Shown one piece after another: positions 20,264 through 30,421 of a stretch of 64,000 nt of DNA. The notes below the pieces were generated by a model. It was not told where the DNA came from. It saw only the letters and a program-made list of their open reading frames with translations, and made no database searches. Each line of letters opens with the position of its first letter. Positions within the stretch are counted from its first letter, which is position 1. Source of the stretch: Oscillospiraceae bacterium (GTDB lineage Bacteria; Bacillota; Clostridia; Oscillospirales; Acutalibacteraceae); the NCBI GenBank assembly GCA_015066395.1, contig SVOL01000001.1, positions 1-64,000 of the forward strand, given 5' to 3'. The position numbers were made by a program, and so were the translations under genes.

Positions 20264-20608
20264 TTAGTCTTCACGTTCCCTGAGAACCAGGGTGATGTGA
20301 GATGTTCTCTTTAAAATGCGATGTGCACGGCCGTGGTCTTTAGGTCTGATTCTCTTTAAGATAGGACCGGGACCTACCAAAGCCTCTGCAACATAGAGCT
20401 TGGAAACATCCATAGAATGGTTGTTTTCAGCATTTGCGATAGCTGACTTAAGCAGCTTTTCAAGTAACTCGCAAGCGGCCTTCGGTGTGAACCTAAGAAT
20501 AGCCATGGCTTTGTCAGCGTCCTGATTACGGATAAGATCGAGGACGATCTGCACCTTGCGAGGTGATATGCGGGCATATCTGAGTGTTGCCCTTGCTTCC
20601 ATAGTCAT
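20264..20608 (-). CDS. rplV: 50S ribosomal protein L22
   Basis: [57 protein letters not shown]. Confidence 0.98.
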   Translation of the reverse strand: MTMEARATLRYARISPRKVQIVLDLIRNQDADKAMAILRFTPKAACELLEKLLKSAIANAENNHSMDVSKLYVAEALVGPGPILKRIRPKDHGRAHRILKRTSHITLVLRERED

Positions 20609-20625
20609 ACTCTCCTTTCAACCGC

Positions 20626-20898
20626 TTACTTAGTAGTCTTAGAACCGGCGTGACCCTTGAAGGTTCTGGTGGGTGCAAATTCACCGAACTTGTGACCAAC
20701 CATATCCTCGGTAACGTATACCGGAACGTGTTTTCTGCCGTCATGAACGGCCACCGTATGTCCGACGAAATCAGGGAAAATCGTGGATGAACGGCTCCAG
20801 GTTTTAAGAACGCGCTTTTCGCCGGCTGCATTCATTTCCTGAACTCTCTTAAGAAGTACAGGCTGAATGTAGGGGCCCTTTTTAATGCTTCTTCCCAT
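20626..20898 (-). CDS. rpsS: 30S ribosomal protein S19
   Basis: [80 protein letters not shown]. Confidence 0.98.
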   Translation of the reverse strand: MGRSIKKGPYIQPVLLKRVQEMNAAGEKRVLKTWSRSSTIFPDFVGHTVAVHDGRKHVPVYVTEDMVGHKFGEFAPTRTFKGHAGSKTTK

Positions 20899-20919
20899 TA
20901 TGATAACTCCTTTCGTCGA

Positions 20920-21753
20920 TTACTTGCCGTTGCGGCGCTTAACAATATACTTATCAGAATGCTTATGCTTCTGACGGGTCTTGTAACCCAAGGTAGGTTT
21001 ACCCCAAGGGGTAACAGGGCCGGAACGGCCGATAGGTGCTCTACCTTCACCACCACCGTGGGGGTGATCACAGGGGTTCATAACAGAACCGCGAACTGTA
21101 GGTCTCCAACCCATGTGGCGCTTACGACCGGCCTTACCGATGTTGACATTCTCGTGCTCGGGATTAGATACGCTGCCAACGGTTGCCATGCAAGTTGCAG
21201 GAACGTTGCGGAGCTCACCCGAAGGAAGTCTCAAAAGGGCCATGCCGTTTTCTTTAGCCATAAGCTGAGCCATGTTACCTGCGGAACGGGCAAGCTGTGC
21301 GCCCTTACCGGGATAAAGCTCAACGTTATGAACAACGGTACCAACCGGCATATCGCACAGTCTCAATGCGTTACCGGGCTTAATGTCAGCCTCGGGTCCT
21401 GCAACGATCTTATCTCCGACCTTGAGGTCCTGAGGAGCGATAATATATCTCTTTTCACCGTCTTCGTACTGAACGAGTGCAATGAAAGCAGAACGGTTAG
21501 GATCGTATTCAAGAGTCATAACAGTGGCGGGAACGCCAATCTTATCTCTCTTAAAATCAATAATGCGGTACTTAACTCTGTTACCGCCGCCGTGATGACG
21601 GACAGTGATGCGTCCGTAGCTGTTTCTACCGGCGTGCTTTTTAATTACGCCCAACAAGCTCTTTTCGGGAGCAACCTTGGAAAGCTCGGAATAGTCCATT
21701 GTGGTCATACCGCGGCGTCCGTTGGTCGTGGGCTTGTAATGCTTGATTGCCAT
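20920..21753 (-). CDS. rplB: 50S ribosomal protein L2
   Basis: [34 protein letters not shown]...[35 protein letters not shown]. Confidence 0.98.
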   Translation of the reverse strand: MAIKHYKPTTNGRRGMTTMDYSELSKVAPEKSLLGVIKKHAGRNSYGRITVRHHGGGNRVKYRIIDFKRDKIGVPATVMTLEYDPNRSAFIALVQYEDGEKRYIIAPQDLKVGDKIVAGPEADIKPGNALRLCDMPVGTVVHNVELYPGKGAQLARSAGNMAQLMAKENGMALLRLPSGELRNVPATCMATVGSVSNPEHENVNIGKAGRKRHMGWRPTVRGSVMNPCDHPHGGGEGRAPIGRSGPVTPWGKPTLGYKTRQKHKHSDKYIVKRRNGK

Positions 21754-21829
21754 TTTAAGTTTCACTCTCCTGTTTTGGCTTAGCGGAGCTTTTTCGCTCC
21801 ATACATTGCCTTTATCGTTTCTTTAAGGT

Positions 21830-22123
21830 TTACATCAAACCGTCGAAGAACTCGATGGTCTTAGAATCCTTTTTAAGGGTAACGATTGCCTTCTTCCAAG
21901 AAGCAGTCTTGCCCTCGTAGCGACCCATACGACGGGTATGTCCGCTAACGTTCATGGTGTTAACCTTCTCGACCTTAACGCCGAAAAGCTCTTCAATAGC
22001 GCGAGCAACGTCGATCTTGGTTGCGTCGGTTGCTACCTTGAAGGTATATTTCTTGTCAGCAAAGCTGGCCATACTCTGCTCGGTGATAACCGGAGCAATA
22101 ATGATATCCTGAGCTGCTTTCAT
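21830..22123 (-). CDS. rplW: 50S ribosomal protein L23
   Basis: [84 protein letters not shown]. Confidence 0.97.
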   Translation of the reverse strand: MKAAQDIIIAPVITEQSMASFADKKYTFKVATDATKIDVARAIEELFGVKVEKVNTMNVSGHTRRMGRYEGKTASWKKAIVTLKKDSKTIEFFDGLM

Positions 22124-22746
22124 TATGCGTATACCTCCTCGATCTTCTTAGCTGCATCCTTAACGAGTACCAAGGTATCTGCGTTGAGAATGTCATAGGT
22201 GTTGATGGTGTTAACCTGAGCGGTCTTGACGCCGGGGATATTGGCAGCACTCTTTACAGCGTAAGCATCGTTAGATGCGAGAACGATAAGAGTTTTCTTA
22301 GCTGCGCCGATAGCCTTTAAGCAATCAACGACTGTCTTGGTCTTGTAGCCTTCAAGAGTGAGGCTGTCAAGAACGATAAGGGACTCGGTGAGCACCTTGT
22401 CGGAAAGAGCAGACTTCAATGCTAACTGCTTTTCCTTCTTGTTGATAGAGTAGTAGTAATCTCTGGGCTTGGGACCGAGAGCGATACCACCGTGTGTCCA
22501 CTGGGGAGAACGGGTAGAACCCTGTCTTGCATGACCGGTACCCTTCTGTCTCCAGGGTTTGCGTCCGCCGCCGGAAACTTCGGAGCGGGTCAATGTCGAC
22601 TGTGTACCCTGACGCTGGTTAGCGAGGTAATTTACAACAGCGGCGTGCATGATAGCTGCATTAGGTTCTACACCGAAAACTGCATCAGAGAGCTCGAGGT
22701 CAGCAACCTTCTTGCCTGCCATATCCAATACTGCAACAACTGGCAT
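22123..22746 (-). CDS. rplD: 50S ribosomal protein L4
   Basis: [29 protein letters not shown]...[53 protein letters not shown]. Confidence 0.98.
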   Translation of the reverse strand: MPVVAVLDMAGKKVADLELSDAVFGVEPNAAIMHAAVVNYLANQRQGTQSTLTRSEVSGGGRKPWRQKGTGHARQGSTRSPQWTHGGIALGPKPRDYYYSINKKEKQLALKSALSDKVLTESLIVLDSLTLEGYKTKTVVDCLKAIGAAKKTLIVLASNDAYAVKSAANIPGVKTAQVNTINTYDILNADTLVLVKDAAKKIEEVYA

Positions 22747-22763
22747 TTTCCTTCACTCCTTCC

Positions 22764-23393
22764 TTAAGCTTTAACGCTATCAAAAACAACTACGATTGCG
22801 CCCTTAGGACCGGGAACGGCACCCTTAACAGCAATGATGTTGTTTTCTGCGTCTACCTTGACGATTTCAAGATTCTGAACGGTAACACGCTCTGCACCGA
22901 GGTGACCTGCCATCTTGTGGTTCTTGAAAACTCTGGCCGGGTCGATAACGCCCAACGAACCGCCGTGACGGTGAACAGGACCGGTACCATGAGACTCCTT
23001 AAGTCTGGAGAAGTTCCAGCGCTTAATTACGCCTGCATAGCCCTTACCTTTGCTGGTGCCTCTAACGTCTACCTTGTCGCCCTCAGCGAAAACGTCAGCC
23101 TTGATGATGTCGCCTACATTGTAAGCTGCGCAATCATCAAAACGGAACTCGCGGAGAACCTTCTTCGGAGCAACATCTGCTTTACCGAAGTGGCCCTTCA
23201 TGGGCTTGTTTACCTTTGCAGCCTTAAGGTCGCCGAAGCCAACCTGAACTGCATCGTAACCGTCGTTTTCAACAGTCTTCTTCTGGCTGATGGCACAAGG
23301 GCCGGCCTCGATAACTGTTACGGGAACAACGTTACCGTTTGCGTCAAAAAGCTGGGTCATACCAAGCTTCTTGCCTACGATAGCTTTCTGCAT
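22764..23393 (-). CDS. rplC: 50S ribosomal protein L3
   Basis: [33 protein letters not shown]...[37 protein letters not shown]. Confidence 0.98.
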   Translation of the reverse strand: MQKAIVGKKLGMTQLFDANGNVVPVTVIEAGPCAISQKKTVENDGYDAVQVGFGDLKAAKVNKPMKGHFGKADVAPKKVLREFRFDDCAAYNVGDIIKADVFAEGDKVDVRGTSKGKGYAGVIKRWNFSRLKESHGTGPVHRHGGSLGVIDPARVFKNHKMAGHLGAERVTVQNLEIVKVDAENNIIAVKGAVPGPKGAIVVVFDSVKA

Positions 23394-23459
23394 TTTATTT
23401 TTCCTCCTTGATGGTTATTGGTTGACATTTCTGCCAACATGACCTGCCGCGTGCCGAAA

Positions 23460-23771
23460 TTAAAGCTTAATCTCGATCTCAACGCCGGCGGGGAGCTCAA
23501 GACCCATCAGAGCTTCAACAGTTTTGTTGGAAGGTCTGAGAACGTCGATAAGCCTTTTGTGGGTTCTGCTTTCAAACTGCTCACGGCTGTCCTTGTACTT
23601 GTGTACAGCGCGCAAGATGGTAACTACTTCCTTCTCGGTCGGGAGCGGAACGGGACCTGAAACACGAGCGCCGGTGCGCTTTGCAGTTTCGATGATCTTC
23701 TCCGATGCCTGATCAACGAGAGCGTGGTCATAGCTCTTCAGTCTGATTCTGATCTTTTCCTTTACTGCCAT
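23460..23771 (-). CDS. rpsJ: 30S ribosomal protein S10
   Basis: [64 protein letters not shown]. Confidence 0.98.
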   Translation of the reverse strand: MAVKEKIRIRLKSYDHALVDQASEKIIETAKRTGARVSGPVPLPTEKEVVTILRAVHKYKDSREQFESRTHKRLIDVLRPSNKTVEALMGLELPAGVEIEIKL

Positions 23772-24063
23772 TGTGACTTTCGCCTCCTTAAATTAGTTGG
23801 CGGGCAACGCTTTTTGTCTACGTCTTTACACAGAGCCGGGTGTTTCTTCCCTACCCAATATAAATTCCGGATCGCCATGAGCCAATTTTGAGCCACAACT
23901 GATCCGGGGCAGACATTCGGCGTCCTTGTCCACAGCTATTGCCGTAAACAACGCAAAATTTTTGTCGCCCGGTTTAAAATCGGACATACTCCGCGGAAAT
24001 TTCCCGACTAAGCTGTCGGCCACCTCCCGCATCAACGCATATCTGCACATTACGTGCCTTAGT

Positions 24064-24092
24064 ATATTAACACAACTTTACAGGAATTTCAA
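24064..24092 (-). promoter_or_regulatory. Sigma-A promoter for the S10-spc-alpha operon
   Basis: Minus strand TTGAAA-17-TAATAT, implying a leader of about 285 nt before rpsJ. Confidence 0.65.
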
Positions 24093-24210
24093 GTGTTTTT
24101 TTTAATTTTTTCAGACTTTTTTAAAATTTGTTTTAAGTTGACTTTTTCGGTCAAAATTCGTCCGATTTTGCCCATTATATATAATGTATACGCAACAGCC
24201 CTTTTCGCAC

Positions 24211-24245
24211 AAAAAACCGCGTGCAAACCCGCACGCGGTTTTTAA
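24211..24245. terminator. Bidirectional intrinsic terminator
   Basis: AAAAACCGCGTGCaaaccCGCACGCGGTTTTT. Confidence 0.85.
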
Positions 24246-24248
24246 AAA

Positions 24249-24914
24249 TCATCTCTTTCTTCTGCGGACGACCTTTGAAGTCTCCTTTTTAGTGATAGGC
24301 TCATATTTCGGTTTTACGAAAACATTGATATAGATCAAGCCTACAACGCAGGCGAAAATCATCAAGATGGGTATCCAAATAACCTTCATGACCGCCGCGG
24401 CGGCAGTAGTAGTCTCACCTGTGAAATGATTTCCGTCATCCTCCGGCTCAACAGTCGACTCAGTTCCAATAAGACCGCCGGGCACACTTGTATCCGATGC
24501 CGTGCCCGAACCGGTCACCAAAGAACCGGTCTCATCAATAAATGTGTCACCTGCACCTGCTCCTTCGCTGGTGATCGGTCTCTTTGAAGTTGTATCCGAA
24601 CTCGACGTATCGCCCGAAACAGTTTCATCCGAAGTGGTTTCATCAGAAGAATTTTCATCCGATGAGGTTTCATCCGATGAGGTACTGTCGGAAGAAGCAT
24701 TCAACGGTGTGTCCTCCGAACTGTCATTATCAACCGAGCTCGATTCCGAGCTTGTGTCATTCACAACATCCGACGGAACAAATTCGGAGCTTGTCAGCAC
24801 GGTTGCATCACCGTCGGGTTCGGTGGCCATAACAGAAACCGTCGAAACCGCCAGAATGCAAACGCAAAGGACGGCTGTTAAAATTAAATTTATCTGATGT
24901 TTCATAAAACTCAT
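24249..24914 (-). CDS. Secreted, membrane-anchored low-complexity Ser/Asp/Thr/Glu-rich protein
   Basis: N-terminal signal peptide, SSDETSSDENSSDETTSDETVSGDTSSSD tract, C-terminal TM and basic tail KVVRRRKR. Confidence 0.65.
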   Translation of the reverse strand: MSFMKHQINLILTAVLCVCILAVSTVSVMATEPDGDATVLTSSEFVPSDVVNDTSSESSSVDNDSSEDTPLNASSDSTSSDETSSDENSSDETTSDETVSGDTSSSDTTSKRPITSEGAGAGDTFIDETGSLVTGSGTASDTSVPGGLIGTESTVEPEDDGNHFTGETTTAAAAVMKVIWIPILMIFACVVGLIYINVFVKPKYEPITKKETSKVVRRRKR

Positions 24915-24926
24915 CTTTTCATTAAA

Positions 24927-26363
24927 TTAATAAGCCTTGCCCCAATAAACCAGTTTCTTGGCAGGCTTGCCACAGCAAACACACTTGCCCTCAATGTTTT
25001 CCTGCATACCGAGCGGCATACAACGCGACGAAACACCCGCAACCTCTTTCAATTTATCCTCGCACTCGCGATCCTCACACCACAATGCTCTGATAAAACC
25101 GGGCTTCTCGTCAGCAATAGCCTTCATTTCGTCAAGCTCGGTAGCATCATAGGTCATATTCTCACGGCGTGCTGCGGCAGTCTCAAACATATTGCGGGCA
25201 ATATCCTCGAGCAACCAGGTGATCTTCTCCTCCAACTCATCAAGCGATACGAAGTACTTTTCTCTTGTATCACGGCGAACGAGAACGCACTGATTATTTT
25301 CAATATCCTTAGGACCAAGCTCAAGACGAACGGGAACACCCTTCATCTCGTACTCAGCGAACTTCCAACCGGGTGACTGCTCGCTGGCATCAAGACCTAC
25401 TCTGAAATTGGGCTTCAATCTTGCAAACAATTCATCAGCCTTTTCGAGTACTCCCTCTTTATGCTGAGCGATGGGCACGATCATAACCTGCTTGGGTGCT
25501 ACAGCCGGCGGCAGGACAAGACCGTTGTCGTCACCGTGGGTCATAATGACGGCACCGATAAGACGGGTAGTCATACCCCACGAGGTCTGGTGAGGATAAC
25601 TGAGCTTGTTATCCTTATCGGTATACTGAATATCAAAGGCCTTGGCAAAGCCGTCACCGAAATAGTGCGAAGTACCGCTCTGCAACGCCTTGCCGTCGTG
25701 CATCAAAGCCTCGATCGTGTAGGTCTGAACTGCACCTGCAAAACGCTCTTTTTCGGTCTTAAGACCTTTAACAACAGGAATGCAGAGATACTTTTCACAG
25801 AACTCAGCATATACGTTGAGCATCTTTACAGTCTCTTCCATAGCCTCTTCGGCGGTAGCATGGATAGTATGACCCTCCTGCCACAAGAATTCACGCGAAC
25901 GTAAAAAAGGACGTGTGGTCTTTTCCCAACGCACTACCGACACCCATTGGTTATAAAGCTTCGGCAGGTCACGCCAGGACTGAACAACATTCTTATAATG
26001 ATCGCAGAAAAGAGTTTCGGAAGTCGGTCTCACACAAAGACGCTCCTCCAACTTTTCGCTTCCGCCCATAGTGACCCAGGCAACCTCGGGAGCAAAACCC
26101 TCAACGTGGTCCTTCTCCTTCTGTAAAAGGCTCTCAGGAATAAACATAGGCATACAAACATTTTCGTGACCGGTCTCTTTAAACATTCCGTCAAGTATTC
26201 TTTGAATGTTCTCCCAGATAGCATAACCGTAAGGACGGATAACCATACATCCCTTGACGCTGGTATAGTCAATAAGTTCCGACTTTAAACAAACGTCGGT
26301 ATACCATTGTGCAAAATCGTCCTCCATCGAGGTTATTGCTTTAACTAACTTTTCTTTTCCCAC
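24927..26363 (-). CDS. proS: Prolyl-tRNA synthetase, eukaryote/archaea-like (type 3) form
   Basis: [39 protein letters not shown]...[23 protein letters not shown]...[22 protein letters not shown]-terminal zinc-like cysteines. Confidence 0.95.
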   Translation of the reverse strand: MGKEKLVKAITSMEDDFAQWYTDVCLKSELIDYTSVKGCMVIRPYGYAIWENIQRILDGMFKETGHENVCMPMFIPESLLQKEKDHVEGFAPEVAWVTMGGSEKLEERLCVRPTSETLFCDHYKNVVQSWRDLPKLYNQWVSVVRWEKTTRPFLRSREFLWQEGHTIHATAEEAMEETVKMLNVYAEFCEKYLCIPVVKGLKTEKERFAGAVQTYTIEALMHDGKALQSGTSHYFGDGFAKAFDIQYTDKDNKLSYPHQTSWGMTTRLIGAVIMTHGDDNGLVLPPAVAPKQVMIVPIAQHKEGVLEKADELFARLKPNFRVGLDASEQSPGWKFAEYEMKGVPVRLELGPKDIENNQCVLVRRDTREKYFVSLDELEEKITWLLEDIARNMFETAAARRENMTYDATELDEMKAIADEKPGFIRALWCEDRECEDKLKEVAGVSSRCMPLGMQENIEGKCVCCGKPAKKLVYWGKAY

Positions 26364-26477
26364 TTAAAATCACCGTTTTCAAATCTGAATTTGCGTATAT
26401 TACTGTATTATTACTGATATTATACTTCATCGCCGCCAACTTTTCAACTACTATTTTACATATAAAAAACAAAAAAA

Positions 26478-26500
26478 GATGCGGCGTAAAACGCCGCATC
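26478..26500. terminator. Intrinsic terminator
   Basis: GATGCGGCGTaaaACGCCGCATC, flanked by A-run on the plus strand (U-run in minus transcript). Confidence 0.8.
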
Positions 26501-26523
26501 GCTAAAACACTTAAATCGAAAAC

Positions 26524-26751
26524 TTATTTTGCGTTCTCGATGTAATTGACAACATCGCCAACGGTCTTGATGCCCTCGATATCCTCATCAGGAACCTCAA
26601 CATCAAACTCATCCTCGATCGACATAATAAGATCAACAACATCCAGACTGTCCGCACCCAGATCCTCAGCGATATTGGAGTTCATCGTTACCTGATCCTC
26701 ATTAAGCTCCAACTGCTCGCAAAGAATTGCTCTGATTTTTTCAAAAACCAT
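26524..26751 (-). CDS. acpP: Acyl carrier protein
   Basis: [75 protein letters not shown] (DSL phosphopantetheine site). Confidence 0.97.
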   Translation of the reverse strand: MVFEKIRAILCEQLELNEDQVTMNSNIAEDLGADSLDVVDLIMSIEDEFDVEVPDEDIEGIKTVGDVVNYIENAK

Positions 26752-26780
26752 TGAAATTTCCTCCTAATAAATTATGGACT

Positions 26781-26809
26781 AACATATAAATATATGTTAT
26801 AATGTTCAA
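26781..26809 (-). promoter_or_regulatory. acpP promoter with overlapping palindrome AACATATAaaTATATGTT (26781-26798)
   Basis: Minus strand TTGAAC-17-TATGTT; palindrome covers the -10 element. Confidence 0.5.
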
Positions 26810-26912
26810 GCATTAACAACCTTTTTGTGCCTTTGCCTAATAAAATAATATGTTGCCAAAGGCGATTTGTCAATATAAATTTTCAATATTTCGCGAAAGA
26901 GGTAACAAACTT

Positions 26913-27755
26913 ATGGAAAAATATGCCGTAATCGGTCACCCTATCGGACACACTATGTCCCCCTTTATACATAAAGCACTATTTGCAATAAAAGGCATCG
27001 ATATCGAGTATTCCGCCCTTGATATCGACCCTTCGTCATTGACTGAGGATCTCAACGGCCGAATGGCTGACCTTAATGGCTTTAACGTAACTATTCCGCA
27101 TAAAGAGCGGATTATTCCTTTACTGCATTCCGTTGACGAATCGGCTAAGAAATATAATGCCGTCAACTGTGTAAAACGTGAAAACGGTAAGCTTTACGGT
27201 TGCAGTACCGATGCATACGGCTTTTTAAAAGCATTGGAAGCAAACAATATTCCGCTCAAGGGCGACGTTCTTGTTTTAGGTGCCGGCGGTGCAGCAAGAA
27301 CATTAGCCAGAGAAGCGGCCGACAACGGCTGTTTTGTCACCATTGCAGTAAGAGAAGCCGATCTTGATAAGGCTCTGGAGTTAAAGGACTGGCTTACAGC
27401 CTGCGGCAAAGATGCTAACACCGCTGCACTTAGCGAAATCGACGGCACATTCGACCTTTGTGTCAACGCTACACCTGTAGGCATGTATCCTCACACCGGA
27501 GTTTCGGTGGTAGGCGCAGAGGTTTTGAAGAACTGCTCGGCCGTTTTTGATGCAGTATATAACCCTCGCGAGACCGAGTTTTTAAAAATCGCCAATTCCC
27601 TGGGACTCAAAGCCGTCGGCGGTATGGCAATGCTCGTCTGGCAGGCCGTGAAGGCTCACGAATTCTGGTACGGCGGAACCTTCGAAGTCTCTGAAGTCAA
27701 GGAAATCATTGAAGCCGCAAACGAAGAAATGGAGCGGATATTTTATGAAAAATAA
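26913..27755 (+). CDS. aroE: Shikimate dehydrogenase
   Basis: YAVIGHPIGHTMSPFIHKALF...GFNVTIPHKE...VLGAGGAARTLA. Confidence 0.96.
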   Translation: MEKYAVIGHPIGHTMSPFIHKALFAIKGIDIEYSALDIDPSSLTEDLNGRMADLNGFNVTIPHKERIIPLLHSVDESAKKYNAVNCVKRENGKLYGCSTDAYGFLKALEANNIPLKGDVLVLGAGGAARTLAREAADNGCFVTIAVREADLDKALELKDWLTACGKDANTAALSEIDGTFDLCVNATPVGMYPHTGVSVVGAEVLKNCSAVFDAVYNPRETEFLKIANSLGLKAVGGMAMLVWQAVKAHEFWYGGTFEVSEVKEIIEAANEEMERIFYEK

Positions 27756-28266
27756 CATCATTCTGTGCGGATTTATGGGTTGCGGTAAATCGACCGTCGG
27801 TAAAATACTGGCCGAACGCCTCAATTTCACCTTTATCGATGCCGATTCCTTTATTGAAGAGCGGGAAAATATGACCGTAAGTGAGATATTTTCAAAAAAG
27901 GGCGAGCCGTATTTTCGAAGTGCAGAAACAGATGTGACCGAAATTTTGGGTAAAAGTAACGGACTGGTCATCGCCACCGGCGGCGGAATGATGCTCAACC
28001 CCAAAAACGCCGAGAGCTTAAACAAGACCGGTCTTTCCTTCTGGATCAAAGTCACCCCGGAAACCGTTTTACAGCGTTTAAAAAACGACACTACGCGACC
28101 TTTGCTCCAACGCGAGGATAAAGAAACTGCGGTGAAAGAACTTATGCAGCTGCGTGAACCGATCTACGCTGACGCCTGCCGATATCACATTGACGGTGAG
28201 GGCACTGCCTTAGAGGTAGCTGAACGCATACTCGAAAGCATATCCTCATTTGACCCCATTACTTGA
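27745..28266 (+). CDS. aroK: Shikimate kinase
   Basis: MKNNIILCGFMGCGKSTVGKILAERLNFTFIDADSFIEE...ATGGGMML. Confidence 0.96.
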   Translation: MKNNIILCGFMGCGKSTVGKILAERLNFTFIDADSFIEERENMTVSEIFSKKGEPYFRSAETDVTEILGKSNGLVIATGGGMMLNPKNAESLNKTGLSFWIKVTPETVLQRLKNDTTRPLLQREDKETAVKELMQLREPIYADACRYHIDGEGTALEVAERILESISSFDPIT

Positions 28267-28291
28267 CAGATTTTAAATAATAGTATATTAT
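28263..28291 (+). promoter_or_regulatory. Internal sigma-A promoter upstream of DAHP synthase gene
   Basis: TTGACA-17-TATTAT; the -35 overlaps the aroK stop codon. Confidence 0.6.
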
Positions 28292-28324
28292 TTAAAGATA
28301 CCATAAAAATTGAGGTTTTATAAA

Positions 28325-29350
28325 ATGATCGTAATTCTCAAAAGCGGAACAACTGCCGAACAGACCGAGCAGTTTTCCGACATATTACGTAAAAGATACT
28401 GTGTTGATATTCACACCTCTGTCGGTGCACAATCGACCGTTTTGGGTCTTGTCGGCGACACTAAGGCAATAGATGTCGACTCACTCAACGCCTTTCCTAT
28501 AGTTGAGGCCGTTCGACGTGTTCAGGAGCCGTATAAAAAAGCCAACCGTAAATTTCATCCCGACGATACAGTTATCGATGTCGGCGGTCACAAATTAGGC
28601 GGCGGCGAGTTGCAACTCATTGCAGGTCCCTGCTCGGTAGAAAGCGAGGAGCAGATAATAAGCATCGCCGAATCGGTCAAAAAAAGCGGTGCCAATATTC
28701 TTCGCGGCGGCGCGTTCAAACCGCGTACATCTCCCTATGCTTTCCAAGGCTTAAGACAAGGCGGTCTCGAGCTTTTGACCGAAGCAAAAGCTAAACTGGA
28801 AATGCCCATTGTCACCGAAATTATGAGTGCTGACCATATTGAGTTCTTTAACGACGTCGATATCATTCAGGTCGGCGCACGCAATATGCAGAATTTTGAG
28901 CTTTTAAAGGAACTCGGAAAGACCGATAAGCCCATTCTTTTAAAGAGAGGGCTTGCAAACACGATCGAAGAAACACTTATGAGTGCCGAGTATATTATGA
29001 GTAACGGTAACGAGAATGTAATTCTTTGCGAACGCGGAATCAGAACTTATGAGACATTCACAAGAAACACGCTGGATGTCTCAGCCGTTCCTATTTTTAA
29101 AAAGCTTTCACATCTTCCCGTTGTGGTCGATCCGTCACACGCTTCGGGTATTCCCTGGCTTATAGAACCGTTGTCATTAGCCGCTGTTGCGGCCGGTGCG
29201 GACGGACTTATCATTGAGGTCCACAACGATCCGCCACACGCTCTTTGCGACGGCGCCCAGAGCATAACACCCGAACAATTCAATTCTCTTGCAAACAAAC
29301 TTTTCCTTATTTCCGACGCCATCAAGGAAGTCAACAACAGCAAAAATTAA
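28325..29350 (+). CDS. aroF: 3-deoxy-7-phosphoheptulonate (DAHP) synthase, AroF/type I-beta with N-terminal ferredoxin-like domain
   Basis: IAGPCSVESEEQIISIAESVKKSGANILRGGAFKPRTSPYAFQGL...VDPSHASG. Confidence 0.95.
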   Translation: MIVILKSGTTAEQTEQFSDILRKRYCVDIHTSVGAQSTVLGLVGDTKAIDVDSLNAFPIVEAVRRVQEPYKKANRKFHPDDTVIDVGGHKLGGGELQLIAGPCSVESEEQIISIAESVKKSGANILRGGAFKPRTSPYAFQGLRQGGLELLTEAKAKLEMPIVTEIMSADHIEFFNDVDIIQVGARNMQNFELLKELGKTDKPILLKRGLANTIEETLMSAEYIMSNGNENVILCERGIRTYETFTRNTLDVSAVPIFKKLSHLPVVVDPSHASGIPWLIEPLSLAAVAAGADGLIIEVHNDPPHALCDGAQSITPEQFNSLANKLFLISDAIKEVNNSKN

Positions 29351-29362
29351 GGAGTGACTTTA

Positions 29363-30421
29363 ATGTCCGTTATTTCCGTTAAAACACCGAGACAGTATGA
29401 TATAACCATCGAAAACGGAATCTTAAATAACTGCGGCAGGATCATAGCCGACACGGTAAAGGGCAAAAACTGCGTGATCGTCACCGATTCCAACGTAGCA
29501 CCGTTGTATCTGGCAACAGTCAAAAAATCTCTGGAATCTTACGGCATCACCGTCAGCACCCATATCTTCCCTGCAGGTGAAGAAAACAAGACTCTGCAGA
29601 CCGTCGAGCAAATGCTTCACAGCTTCTGCGAAGCAGGGCTTACCCGTTCGGATTTTACCGTTGCATTAGGCGGCGGTGTCTGCGGCGATATGACCGGTTT
29701 CGCCTCGGCAATTTATATGAGAGGCATCGCCTACATCGGCATCCCCACCACCCTTTTGGCACAGATCGATTCGTCGGTCGGGGGTAAAACGGGCTGTGAC
29801 CTCTCGTTCGGCAAAAATTTGGTCGGCTCGTTCCACGCTCCTAAAGCGGTCATTATCGACCCTTTGTGCCTCAACACCTTGCCGCAACGGATCTTCAACG
29901 ACGGACTGGGCGAAGCAATAAAATACGGCGTTATCAAATCGGAAAAACTTTTTGACCGCCTTATGAACGAAAACGCCAAGGATTTTATAAACGAGCTTAT
30001 CGAAGAATGCGTTTCGATAAAACGGGACGTTACCGAAAACGACTTTTTCGAGAAAGGTGAGCGTATGCTTTTAAACTACGGTCACACCATCGGTCACGCC
30101 ATTGAAAAATACTATAACTACAAGGATATCACCCATGGCGAGGCTATCTGCATCGGTATGGTCACAATGGCCGCCGCGGCCGAGAGAAACGGTCTTTGCG
30201 AAATAGGACTTGCCAAGAAGCTTACCGCCTGCTTGCATAAATATGCTCTGCCTGCCACCACTGCTATTGAACTAAGCAAACTTTGCGAGGGTGCTTTGAA
30301 CGACAAAAAGCGTCGCGGCAAGGACATCAAGATAGTGCTTCCCGAAAAAATCGGAACCTGCGTTATCAAAACCGTTCCGACCGACACTTTAGCTCAGTAC
30401 CTCGGAGGCGATGGAGAATGA
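29363..30421 (+). CDS. aroB: 3-dehydroquinate synthase
   Basis: ALGGGVCGDMTGFASAIYMRGIAYIGIPTTLLAQIDSSVGGKTGCDLSFGKNLVGSFHAPKAV. Confidence 0.97.
   Translation: MSVISVKTPRQYDITIENGILNNCGRIIADTVKGKNCVIVTDSNVAPLYLATVKKSLESYGITVSTHIFPAGEENKTLQTVEQMLHSFCEAGLTRSDFTVALGGGVCGDMTGFASAIYMRGIAYIGIPTTLLAQIDSSVGGKTGCDLSFGKNLVGSFHAPKAVIIDPLCLNTLPQRIFNDGLGEAIKYGVIKSEKLFDRLMNENAKDFINELIEECVSIKRDVTENDFFEKGERMLLNYGHTIGHAIEKYYNYKDITHGEAICIGMVTMAAAAERNGLCEIGLAKKLTACLHKYALPATTAIELSKLCEGALNDKKRRGKDIKIVLPEKIGTCVIKTVPTDTLAQYLGGDGE

Noticed and set aside
23826-24050. 74-aa minus-strand ORF upstream of rpsJ
   Set aside because: No RBS, starts within about 10 nt of the predicted transcription start, no recognisable family; more likely leader RNA.
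24600-24700. Possible CRISPR-like short tandem repeats (tcatccgatgaggtt...)
   Set aside because: Repeats are coding, degenerate, without unique spacers; they encode the SSDE stalk.
24584-24832. Histidine/Phe-rich plus-strand ORF over the SSDET tract
   Set aside because: Frame-shifted antisense reading of a low-complexity repeat, not a gene.
24927-26363. Eukaryote-like proS as a notable horizontal transfer
   Set aside because: Type 3 ProS is widespread in Firmicutes and other bacteria, so it is not unusual by itself.
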